From the NCBI GenBank assembly GCA_948482865.1, contig CAOMHR010000001.1, positions 1 to 45,100 on the forward strand: 45,100 bases of DNA, in the 5' to 3' direction. The translations under genes were made by a program, and so were the position numbers. The notes beneath the pieces are model-generated. The model searched no databases and was not told the DNA's origin. It was given only the letters and a program-made list of their open reading frames with translations. Of the stretch, positions 19,501 to 25,342 are shown one piece after another; the stretch's first letter is position 1, and each line of letters opens with the position of its first letter. This DNA is from Christensenellaceae bacterium (GTDB taxonomy: Bacteria; Bacillota; Clostridia; Christensenellales; Borkfalkiaceae).

Positions 19501-19583
19501 TTGCCCCACTTTATTGGCATTACCGTGCGCGACGTCCTGTTTATGCCGTCTACATAAACGGCTGCTGAATTTAAAATAGCCAT
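16563..19583 (-). CDS. Tail hub / Dit-Tal-like baseplate protein with PKD-like insert
   Basis: 1006 residues, beta-rich and Tyr/Asn-rich throughout. The N-terminus (AAVYVDGINRTSRTVMPIKWG... ECHLAIRHVKKKNFEPLTPVEIQL) looks like a distal-tail/hub domain. Residues ~169-241 form a PKD/Ig-like insert (LTVTVLNGG... KITYPDGTTEEYDDKHTYTKT... GTYTITYTG). The rest (~250-1006) reads like a tail-associated baseplate protein that opens the cell envelope, but no lysozyme or peptidase motif was found. Codons for residues 1-248 are AT-rich compared with the rest, with a sharp change near 18838. RBS AGGAG is 6 nt before ATG, and an intrinsic terminator sits only ~30 nt upstream. Confidence 0.7.
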   Translation of the reverse strand: MAILNSAAVYVDGINRTSRTVMPIKWGNFLDERLDECHLAIRHVKKKNFEPLTPVEIQLTNEIYWKTGVHKISERVREQTKRYIIANDSAVESPIGSGYYNHDLYLIEVTKIAECYAVDTLTFTNVMRVYGDDIGEYVSPIGTLAPQRDEHTRMYDYYKSPVPLGTSLQILTVTVLNGGFNYGIEPDKIKITYPDGTTEEYDDKHTYTKTLILDQLGTYTITYTGSSGISSTTYYDFSYTIATTENPVPLKKWTITDVINRTLDLAEPLRKGEKPRFRLNGMSGDGKIIPEGEDGAGQAARFNKILSPEMSFTKQTLRECLQAIGKVIHGEPRLTPKKDGDEWYYEVSYDMYASQDKSNIKYMPYITKSVQHVIENYTSYLDSNAENLVNQLDKYSGVMVEPYADGAKTLRTENMYVRIEEGNMIIPTQYPIYSVDKLEYVYADGGEMKSLDITQWLFEKSVYDTLLKSYSDAQPYSKAYGIYYAQGSKNIGGLNFKLEKPVLQAFEKYAIVNIISQASNKTAIIPTDYPAMAFRVTYTPFYNARVGQTKAYYKDFSRPAALIYNQQSNVIESRYYGENLKGAVARLGNIELSLTYFLSNLSQIPKAGQMFDKDYYISAVAVEFLPTVIKCTIGLSKDFNRLSSYIGISSVKRYSEISQTQAVERNTLYHEYIVIGEKELADTDCLINDAFLFWVGLTFFQGIESPVSGLGRITNVCAWGTTYQGNSAGGAVNLPVISSAFGNSISFSWKYQDNYSAGATSEYVENAFEGNVSGYFQNSYSYTDYYGRVYYYHFDLQPKGPDITPENYQQVGEKLPGGSVPAASSGFVSTIGQTPYVLRKDNREALQINFQIDFVTNLENMIIGSALASYNPAVRGTDARLAEARLYVFPTELNKFTDHVEAFEDVKLSDLPSAALKSGDLADGCWELNAENFPASGKSWAIVTPQYTKTETVEDETGEKYEQTQYYGGDLLIGQNIEVTAGQAFTPVYFTKKREIFDKTVWKERR

Positions 19584-19611
19584 ATTAAACTCCTATAAAA
19601 AAATTTTAATT

Positions 19612-19633
19612 AAAAAAGCACGGTTGCCCGTGC
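19612..19633 (-). terminator. Intrinsic terminator just upstream of the tail hub gene
   Basis: Minus strand: 6-bp stem GCACGG/CCGTGC closed by GCAA (a GNRA tetraloop), then TTTTTT. It would stop minus-strand transcripts about 30 nt before the hub gene start and marks the left edge of the cargo segment. Confidence 0.75.
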
Positions 19634-19642
19634 GTGATTTTA

Positions 19643-19671
19643 TTGCAATAGATTGCAATTTAAGTTATACT
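19643..19671 (+). promoter_or_regulatory. Promoter for the leaderless cargo membrane-protein gene
   Basis: TTGCAA (19643-19648), 17-bp spacer, TATACT (19666-19671). Only 7 nt separate the -10 box from the ATG at 19679, so the transcript should begin at or within a base or two of the start codon. A second TTGCAA occurs inside the spacer. Confidence 0.65.
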
Positions 19672-19678
19672 GTAAATT

Positions 19679-20335
19679 ATGGAAAAGAAAGCTTTTATTA
19701 TTCAAATTTGTTTGTGTTCACTATTACTAATTTTCTCCGTTGTAACTTTTGCATTTACTTTAAATTTTTGCTTGCCTATTATACAAAGATATATAGAAAC
19801 AACAAATTCTTCATTAGAATATCTTTCTTATATTAAAAAGAGCATTACCATTCATACAATTTACTGGGCAAGTTCTGGAATTGCCACTTTAATATTAATT
19901 GTGCAGTTAATTTATCAAATTACAATTTTTAAAAGATGTAGCACATTAAACAAAAATCAACAAATAACTATCTTTTCTTTTTTAAGTTTTACTTCCATTC
20001 TTTTTTTAGCAATATTTATAGCTGCTTCATATTACACTGCATTTACGAGCGACATTTTTAAAGGGGTATCCGACAAAACATTTATAAACAATGAATTGAA
20101 AGCTACATACCTTAGTATAGCTATTGCTGGATTATCACTAATAATTGTTGTATTTACAGCTCTATCTTTTATAGTAAGTTCTACCCAAAAAGGTAAAAAA
20201 CTACTTGAACAGCTACAAATTAAAAAAAGTTCTAATAATAAATCAAAAAAATTATCTAATACTGAACGATTAATAAAATTAGAATCAAACATTAAGGAGT
20301 TACAAGCCGAATTAGAAGAATTGAAAAAGGATTAA
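19679..20335 (+). CDS. Cargo membrane protein with four helices and C-terminal coiled coil
   Basis: 218 residues, opposite in strand to all neighbouring late genes and very AT-rich. Hydrophobic segments at ~7-30, ~58-80, ~98-120 and ~143-167; the C-terminal ~50 residues are Lys/Asn/Ser-rich followed by a short coiled coil (LIKLESNIKELQAELEELKKD). No family recognised. It has its own promoter, no ribosome site (leaderless) and its own terminator, so it is independently expressed, probably in the lysogen. Membrane proteins in such 'moron' positions often block superinfection or sense phage entry; that role is inferred here. Confidence 0.75.
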   Translation: MEKKAFIIQICLCSLLLIFSVVTFAFTLNFCLPIIQRYIETTNSSLEYLSYIKKSITIHTIYWASSGIATLILIVQLIYQITIFKRCSTLNKNQQITIFSFLSFTSILFLAIFIAASYYTAFTSDIFKGVSDKTFINNELKATYLSIAIAGLSLIIVVFTALSFIVSSTQKGKKLLEQLQIKKSSNNKSKKLSNTERLIKLESNIKELQAELEELKKD

Positions 20336-20353
20336 CTTTTTTCTCCTTGTATT

Positions 20354-20383
20354 AAAAAAGCACCGATAACTCGGTGCTTTTTT
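20354..20383. terminator. Bidirectional terminator between converging cargo genes
   Basis: 7-bp stem GCACCGA/TCGGTGC, 4-nt loop, six A before and six T after. It lies between the plus-strand membrane gene (ends 20335) and the minus-strand cargo operon (ends 20417), and would also stop late transcripts arriving from the right. Confidence 0.85.
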
Positions 20384-20416
20384 ATTTTTGGTTTATTTTG
20401 ATATAATTATATAACT

Positions 20417-20971
20417 TTAATTATAATAAGGGCAACTCTTACAAACTTCAGAAGGTTTTGGCGGTAAATCCAACTTTCTTCTAGCGTAATTGCCCAACAA
20501 TTCAATCGCTACTTTCCCTTTCTCCTTTAAGTCTTTTATTATCTCAATAGCTTTTTTGTTCTTAACTTTATATGTATAAGATATTTTTTTATTAAGTAAC
20601 GCCTGTCTAATTAGCAAAGCTAACTTACCCAACTTCTTATAATTCAAATTACTAATATTATAGTGATATTCTTCAAGTCCGATAATAGCTGTTTTCCCTT
20701 CTTCCGGTGAGTGTTCTAAATTAAATGACTGCTCAATCTCATCAAAAGGCAATAAGACAAACATTATTTTACTGATTCCTGACTCATAACCCGAATAAAT
20801 AGACGCTCCGAACGTATCAAGTTCTCTTAAGTCATCAACTCTCCATAAAGATAATTTATTTCCCTTAGTTTTCAAGTCCCCTATCGCATTAGCAGGAATC
20901 TCATCAAGTGGTATTTCATCTTTATCTTCATCCCAAAAACTTGAAACTATCGTACGAACCAAATACGCCAT
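20417..20971 (-). CDS. Cargo operon protein C, unknown
   Basis: 184 residues, not recognised. Predicted mixed alpha/beta; the central part has IIGLEEYHYNISNLNYKKLGKLALLIRQALL, followed by a Lys-rich helical region (residues ~125-165) and a C-terminal Cys-x-x-Cys (EVCKSCPYYN) that could bind metal. Its ATG overlaps the TGA of the upstream gene (ATGA), so translation is coupled. It is the last gene of the AT-rich three-gene cargo operon and ends 34 nt before a bidirectional terminator. No toxin, nuclease or kinase motif was seen. Confidence 0.7.
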   Translation of the reverse strand: MAYLVRTIVSSFWDEDKDEIPLDEIPANAIGDLKTKGNKLSLWRVDDLRELDTFGASIYSGYESGISKIMFVLLPFDEIEQSFNLEHSPEEGKTAIIGLEEYHYNISNLNYKKLGKLALLIRQALLNKKISYTYKVKNKKAIEIIKDLKEKGKVAIELLGNYARRKLDLPPKPSEVCKSCPYYN

Positions 20972-21600
20972 CAGGTATGTTCCTCAATAAATTCTTTCAA
21001 ATCTTCTCGAAGAAATTTATTACCGAGTTGTAAATTTTTTACTGAATTGATATCACTTATCTCATCCCACATTAATAAAGCGTTTAAAGCATACTCTTGA
21101 ACCTGTATGTTAGAAGACGAAAGTAATTCCAATATTAAATTTTCTTCATCAGCTGAAATATAAGCAAAGTCTTTTTGCGATAAAGCTAAAGCAATTGCGC
21201 ATTTAATGCTTATATTCTTTGATTTATTCAACTCATTAAGAAATAAGCTATAAGCATTTTCTTTTCGAAGTAAATATAGAAAATCAAAATACTTATACCA
21301 TTCACCGAACCCAATATCTTCATTATTAACCATAATAATGAAATTATTGAGCCAACTCTCAACTTTCTTCTTGCCCAAACCAGCAAATTCATTTAACTGT
21401 ATTGAAGAATCTTCTCCCATATAGTTAAAAGTATTGCCTATTTGAGCAAAATATTCATCATAAATATTTCCTAAATCATAATGCCTATAATAAGCCATTT
21501 GCTCTGTGGCTTGAATTTTTTGCTCAATATTATCTACCGGAATACTTCCCATTCCGCCAATAGTCAATACTCCCGCCAAAACAGTAGCTGTTGCACTCAT
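20971..21600 (-). CDS. Cargo operon protein B, unknown; hydrophobic N-terminus and HEAT-like helices
   Basis: 209 residues. Residues ~3-19 (ATATVLAGVLTIGGMGS) are hydrophobic and could be a membrane anchor or signal. Residues ~110-195 look like two or three alpha-helical HEAT-like hairpins (SIKCAIALALSQKDF..., EENLILELLSSSNIQVQEYALNALLMWDE). Acidic overall. It starts 13 nt after protein A and overlaps protein C by 4 nt. Proteins of this architecture often act as scaffolds for partner binding; no family recognised. Confidence 0.7.
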   Translation of the reverse strand: MSATATVLAGVLTIGGMGSIPVDNIEQKIQATEQMAYYRHYDLGNIYDEYFAQIGNTFNYMGEDSSIQLNEFAGLGKKKVESWLNNFIIMVNNEDIGFGEWYKYFDFLYLLRKENAYSLFLNELNKSKNISIKCAIALALSQKDFAYISADEENLILELLSSSNIQVQEYALNALLMWDEISDINSVKNLQLGNKFLREDLKEFIEEHT

Positions 21601-21613
21601 ATTTTTTACCTGA

Positions 21614-22333
21614 TTATTCTTTTATCAAATATTTTTCTCTATACTCACTACCTATCGAATTAAAAAATTCAATATCTTCTTTTGTAAATATTTTTTCTAT
21701 TCCAGGTTGAGTATTAAAATCATAAGAAATGATTAAGCCATCTTCTTCTACATTTTTAGATGAAATAAACTTTCCACGATTATAATCAATTATTTTATTT
21801 AATCTACATTTGAGTTTTTCGTTTTCTTCTTTATTTACTATACGAAAACGCCATTCGTCTGACTGAAGATCAAAATTGTCAGAAGAATGGATAAGTTTTT
21901 TCAATGCAGAATTAACACTTTCTTTTTCCGTATTAAAAAAATGACCATTCAAAGCTAATCTGTTAAATTTCAAATTCAATTTATCCTGAATTTCGTAAAT
22001 AATTTCAAGCGCCATTGAATTAAAATCTTTATATGTATTATCTTCAAAATCTAATTGTTCAATATGAATACGGCTTGTCCCAAAAAAAACATTTACTCTT
22101 TCTTTTTCATTTTTCAAAATAGGGCGAGTAACAATAGGCATAGGCGCACCTATAAATACACCGCCTTTTAATACATTATTTGGATTAATATTTATTTGCG
22201 GCGAATTTAGATCTTGAGTAGCGTTAATTTGTAACGAAAATTTATTTTTAATTTTTTCAAGTTTTGATACATCTTCAAAACTTACTGAATTAAAATTGCC
22301 AAATACGACAAATTGCCTTAATGCTTCTATCAC
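21614..22333 (-). CDS. Cargo operon protein A, unknown; possible distant TIGR04255-like protein
   Basis: 239 residues from GTG at 22333 (AGGG 8 nt upstream). Beta-rich first half, then a pattern VNVFFGTSRIHIEQL... YKDFNSMALEIIYEIQDKLNLKFNRLALNGHFFN that recalls the 'strand, helix, R-L-x-L/R-x-x-N' layout I associate with TIGR04255-family proteins, which are scattered and uncharacterised. This is a weak resemblance from memory. First gene of a three-gene AT-rich operon with its own promoter (22356-22383) placed between two tail genes; probably expressed in the lysogen. Confidence 0.7.
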   Translation of the reverse strand: MIEALRQFVVFGNFNSVSFEDVSKLEKIKNKFSLQINATQDLNSPQININPNNVLKGGVFIGAPMPIVTRPILKNEKERVNVFFGTSRIHIEQLDFEDNTYKDFNSMALEIIYEIQDKLNLKFNRLALNGHFFNTEKESVNSALKKLIHSSDNFDLQSDEWRFRIVNKEENEKLKCRLNKIIDYNRGKFISSKNVEEDGLIISYDFNTQPGIEKIFTKEDIEFFNSIGSEYREKYLIKE

Positions 22334-22355
22334 TTAATTAACCCTTTTTTATTTA

Positions 22356-22383
22356 ATTATATCATAAATTATAATACTTGCAA
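22356..22383 (-). promoter_or_regulatory. Promoter of the three-gene cargo operon
   Basis: Minus strand: TTGCAA (22383-22378), 16-bp spacer, TATAAT (22361-22356), ~23 nt before the GTG start. The -35 lies inside a perfect 12-bp palindrome TACTTGCAAGTA (22375-22386), a possible operator. Upstream lies a 21-bp sequence shared with the repressor/Cro control region. Confidence 0.65.
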
Positions 22384-22395
22384 GTATTTTTTTGA

Positions 22396-22416
22396 TTGTC
22401 AACTATTTTTTGCAAA
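22396..22416. repeat. 21-bp element shared with the lysogeny switch
   Basis: Identical over 21 bp to 41770-41790. There it covers the -35 box (TTGACA, minus strand) of the Cro-like promoter; here the same TTGACA lies upstream of the cargo operon promoter. Confidence 0.75.
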
Positions 22417-22459
22417 AAAAATTGACATACGCACATTATTCTGAACCATATTTCAATTC

Positions 22460-22939
22460 CTACTGATTTGCGCCCCGTCTTCCTGTCGTGCCGGCGCGTA
22501 TGTTCTGCATACCGATAGAAACATTTTCAAGCGTATTCCTGGTATTGTATTGCTGAATGCGTTGCAAGAGTCCTATACCTTGGTTTACAGACGACCAAAC
22601 AACGCCAACAGCCGCCACGGGAAGATTACCGCTTACTGCACCAGCCAACAATTGCATACCCTGTCTGCCTACTTGCTGTAACCCCGAATAGACAGTTTGT
22701 AAACGTTGTTCATACTCTGTTGCACCAGTTTCAAGCGATACTTGCGAAATAGAATTACTTATTAAATTATCAGCAGTAGACATTATAGCTTTGTAAGAAA
22801 CGGCTTTGGCTAATACTTCAACCACTCCCATTGAAGACTGGTCAGCATTTGCCGTATTATCTTTTTCACTTGAACTCCCTGCCATAGCTTTTTTCCTTCT
22901 GGTAGGAAGTTCTATTTTTATAACGTACGGATTAGCCAT
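22460..22939 (-). CDS. Short helical tail-region protein; candidate minimal tape measure or ejection protein
   Basis: 159 residues, almost all helical, Gln/Gly/Ala-rich, with a hydrophobic central stretch (~95-125, LLAGAVSGNLPVAAVGVVWSSVNQGIGLL). The N-terminus is basic (RRKK). It sits between the tail-tube candidate and the hub gene, exactly where the tape measure gene lies in siphophages, but is far shorter than usual (typically 600+ residues). It ends with TAG. If it were a tape measure, the usual ~0.15 nm per helical residue would give a tail of only ~24 nm. Could also be an internal ejection protein. Confidence 0.6.
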   Translation of the reverse strand: MANPYVIKIELPTRRKKAMAGSSSEKDNTANADQSSMGVVEVLAKAVSYKAIMSTADNLISNSISQVSLETGATEYEQRLQTVYSGLQQVGRQGMQLLAGAVSGNLPVAAVGVVWSSVNQGIGLLQRIQQYNTRNTLENVSIGMQNIRAGTTGRRGANQ

Positions 22940-22940
22940 T

Positions 22941-24089
22941 TTACACCCCCTGTAATACGGTAAACTGTGCAGATGAATCTGATACAGTTACTTTTCTGTC
23001 TGTTACAAGTGTAACATAATATTTTTTAATCGCATCATCATATTCAAACGAGCGATTAGTTAGTGCAATTGTTTGCGCCCCGTTTCTAATCTGTGCCCCT
23101 ACACCGGAAATAAAAGTATTACATTCTTCGGACAATGTAAATGTAAGCGAAGTAATATCACTCTTGTCAAACTCAAATCTTATAACTTGAAAATATTCAG
23201 GAACATTTACAGTAACTGCAAAATCCATTATTTCAATTAATGAAACCGTAATCCCTGCTATATTTATCCCTTCCGCACTTGTATTAATCGTATTGTTCAT
23301 CATAAAGTATAATTTACTTGTAGTAGCTAATTGAATTTTAACAAAATGCGCTGTATTGGGTTCACCGTTTATAAGATAATTAAAAGTTTCACTTGTTGCT
23401 TTATCTGAATTTGCCGGAAATTCAAAGTCCAAAGAAAAGGCTGTTGTTGTCGCAACGTTTTTTGAAATCAATTCACCGGCAGTAACTTCACGGTCCAGCT
23501 GTGCTGCACGGCTTGTTCTCAGAGCCTGATACGGCACGGGTTCGCCGTCGAAGTAGATTTTGACGTCCTTGCTGTTTATGCCGTCCTGTATGAAATAGAC
23601 TTCGATATACACGTTAAAATCTACGGACTGACCGTACCTTGCGGCAATCTCCGCATTACCCGTTACCGCCGTACCCGCCTGAAATGCGACCGAGTACTTC
23701 GCGCCGCTGCCGTCGTAAAGCGTGTCCGCCCAAGCCTTTTGGAAATAACCGTTCAGCGCGTTTGTTATATAGGCAAGATACGGATACTGCCCGTCCTGTA
23801 TCTTCTGCAGTTCTTCCGCCGTCTGCGTAGCGTTTGTGCGCGGCGCCTGCACGGGTATTTTAAAATCGAGCGACAACCCGTTCACGCCCATTACAAGGTC
23901 TGTTGCGTCGTTTGCCGAAGTGCTTGTACGCAGGTTGCCGAGTATGTAATGCGTTATCACGTTCCCGTCACGTTCGGGCTTTTTGTATTCGCCTGCGTCC
24001 GCCCAGATTTTAAACTGTATCTCGGGGTTGCCAAGCGTCTTGTTCAAGCCGTTCTCAAAGTACTCTGCCAATTGTTTTACCGATATCAT
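22941..24089 (-). CDS. Tail protein (tail terminator/tube candidate), mosaic
   Basis: 382 residues. The N-terminal ~190 residues (SVKQLAEYFENGLNKTL... IQFKIWADAGEYKKPERDGNV... VNGLSLDFKIPVQAP) resemble tail-completion or terminator proteins; residues ~190-382 are beta-rich, with tube-like strands (FSLDFEFPANSDK, IAGITVSLIEIMDFAVTVNVPEY). This may be one protein combining roles that are separate in relatives. DNA composition changes near 23480 (about residue 205): the upstream half is GC-balanced, the rest AT-rich. The start overlaps the upstream stop (ATGA). Assignment rests mainly on position. Confidence 0.6.
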   Translation of the reverse strand: MISVKQLAEYFENGLNKTLGNPEIQFKIWADAGEYKKPERDGNVITHYILGNLRTSTSANDATDLVMGVNGLSLDFKIPVQAPRTNATQTAEELQKIQDGQYPYLAYITNALNGYFQKAWADTLYDGSGAKYSVAFQAGTAVTGNAEIAARYGQSVDFNVYIEVYFIQDGINSKDVKIYFDGEPVPYQALRTSRAAQLDREVTAGELISKNVATTTAFSLDFEFPANSDKATSETFNYLINGEPNTAHFVKIQLATTSKLYFMMNNTINTSAEGINIAGITVSLIEIMDFAVTVNVPEYFQVIRFEFDKSDITSLTFTLSEECNTFISGVGAQIRNGAQTIALTNRSFEYDDAIKKYYVTLVTDRKVTVSDSSAQFTVLQGV

Positions 24090-24382
24090 TTAATTGTTCC
24101 TCCTAACTTATCGTTAAATCTTTCAATAAAAGTCTGTGCAAATCTGTCCCACCAGTCTAGGTTTGGGTTTTGTTTACCGTTCCACTTCGGCGATATCCAC
24201 GGCTCGTTCGTATAATACACGTACGGCGCGACTTTGGTATCTATATAAATCACTATCTCGTTGTCCGAGATTTTATACTGCAACGCGTTCCGTGCCATAT
24301 TGCCCGTGTCACGCGGCACAAGCTCGTTGCGCAGCTCTTCCACCGTTGACACCGCTGCATTTATTATCTGCTGTCTGTCCAT
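24086..24382 (-). CDS. HK97 gp10 / minor capsid 2-like head-tail joining protein
   Basis: 98 residues from ATG at 24382, which overlaps the upstream stop (TGATG). The pattern VPRDTGNMARNALQYKI... EIVIYIDTKVAPYVYYTNEPW... WWDRFAQTFIERFND is typical of small head-tail joining proteins of the HK97 gp10/minor-capsid type. It joins the connector to the tail. The longer frame back to 24397 was rejected because the overlapping ATG fits the coupled-gene pattern here. Confidence 0.7.
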   Translation of the reverse strand: MDRQQIINAAVSTVEELRNELVPRDTGNMARNALQYKISDNEIVIYIDTKVAPYVYYTNEPWISPKWNGKQNPNLDWWDRFAQTFIERFNDKLGGTIK

Positions 24383-24771
24383 CACGTCTCGCCCCACGGC
24401 TCGTCAATCGCGACAAGCCTTAATACGTATTGCGTGCCTACGGGAACAGGCAGAACCCTGAACGCCTGCTTCGGCGCGGACTGGTAATCCGTCATTTTCT
24501 GCTGTATGGCGTACCATTCCCCGTCCTGCAACCGCACGATACCGTCGCCCGCTTTAAACCTTAACTGGTCGTCAGTGCGTATCGCCGTTTCGCCCGCGCC
24601 GGTCTGTATATTCGCAAACAGCGTGCGCCACGTTTTCGTAGACGGGTCAACGTACTCATAATTAAACGGCTGCCCGCCCACGTCGGGACCGTCGGGGCGT
24701 TCGGGGTAATACGTACCCGAAAGCGTGAATTGCGTGTGCGGATTTAAAATATCCATAATATCGCGTATCAT
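24382..24771 (-). CDS. Head-tail connector / stopper-like protein
   Basis: 129 residues from ATG at 24771, overlapping the upstream stop (TAATG) with a GGGGG-type ribosome site. Beta-rich, with TQFTLSGTYYPERPDG..., NYEYVDPSTKTWRTLFAN, VRLQDGEWYAIQQKMTDYQSAPKQAFRVLPV. Position two after the capsid region and size suggest a stopper or minor capsid protein at the neck. Family not certain. Confidence 0.6.
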   Translation of the reverse strand: MIRDIMDILNPHTQFTLSGTYYPERPDGPDVGGQPFNYEYVDPSTKTWRTLFANIQTGAGETAIRTDDQLRFKAGDGIVRLQDGEWYAIQQKMTDYQSAPKQAFRVLPVPVGTQYVLRLVAIDEPWGET

Positions 24772-25214
24772 TAATACACCCCCGTATAAAGTATCGAATA
24801 CCCCAGACACGGCACAACGTCGCCGAGAACGCTCTGCGCGAGATAATCTATCGCCACCGCTCTCTCTTCGGGCTTTGTGGACAAGTACAGATTACCCACG
24901 TTAGCCACGTACACCGCCTGATATTCCATTGCCGTCTGGATTATCCGCCTTAGTTCCTGAACTGTTGCAATAAGGCAGTCCTGCGCCCTGTTATTGACGT
25001 TGTGTTGGTGGATGAACTGATAAACCATATCGCTGACCGTACGTGTAAAGCTCTTTATAGCGACTTCGGGATTTACAAGCGCGGTGTCAGACATTCTCGC
25101 ACGGATATTCAGACCCACGTTTTCCACAAGCGCCTTTTCAGTTAGCACGTAGCGGTTCGTTCTTTCGTCATAGTACAAATAATCGTCCGAGTAGGGACTT
25201 ATCCTGTTTTGCAT
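24771..25214 (-). CDS. Head-tail adaptor-like protein (gp6/YqbG-type)
   Basis: 147 residues, mostly helical (SDTALVNPEVAIKSFTRTVSDMVYQFIHQHN, CLIATVQELRRIIQTAMEYQAVYVANVGNLYL). Helical adaptors of this size directly follow the capsid gene in SPP1/HK97-like phages. RBS AGGAG 7 nt before ATG. A plus-strand promoter for a small RNA begins ~20 nt beyond its start, pointing away from it. Confidence 0.6.
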   Translation of the reverse strand: MQNRISPYSDDYLYYDERTNRYVLTEKALVENVGLNIRARMSDTALVNPEVAIKSFTRTVSDMVYQFIHQHNVNNRAQDCLIATVQELRRIIQTAMEYQAVYVANVGNLYLSTKPEERAVAIDYLAQSVLGDVVPCLGYSILYTGVY

Positions 25215-25232
25215 TTATTTCTCCTTTCTGTG

Positions 25233-25260
25233 TTGACTTTTTCAGATTTCGGTGTATAAT
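25233..25260 (+). promoter_or_regulatory. Promoter of the antisense-orientation small RNA
   Basis: TTGACT (25233-25238), 16-bp spacer, TATAAT (25255-25260), facing right, against the late operon. The predicted transcript begins near 25267. Confidence 0.75.
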
Positions 25261-25266
25261 ATAAAT

Positions 25267-25342
25267 AGAAGTGTTGCTTTTGACCCTACCAAGGTGTGCA
25301 TACCGAAGCGGGGCTCCCGTGCACGGGGGGCAACACTTTTTT
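25267..25342 (+). ncRNA. Candidate structured small RNA with own promoter and terminator
   Basis: About 75 nt. Outer 7-bp stem GTGTTGC (25271-25277)/GCAACAC (25330-25336), immediately followed by TTTTTT, so the outer stem is also the terminator. Inside: CCC (25284-25286) can pair with the G-run (25325-25329); GTGCA (25296-25300) pairs with TGCAC (25320-25324); CGGG (25309-25312) pairs with CCCG (25316-25319). Two copies of TACC lie in unpaired regions. No ORF. Its terminator ends at the stop codon of the nuclease-like gene on the other strand. It could be a phage regulatory RNA, an antitoxin-type RNA or a virion RNA; I do not recognise the family. Confidence 0.7.

Noticed and set aside
22375..22402. 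TTGACA at 22402-22397 as the -35 of the cargo operon.
   Set aside because: The 17-bp position downstream has AAGTAT, a poor -10, and the nearest TATAAT lies 23 bp or more away. TTGCAA-16-TATAAT fits better.
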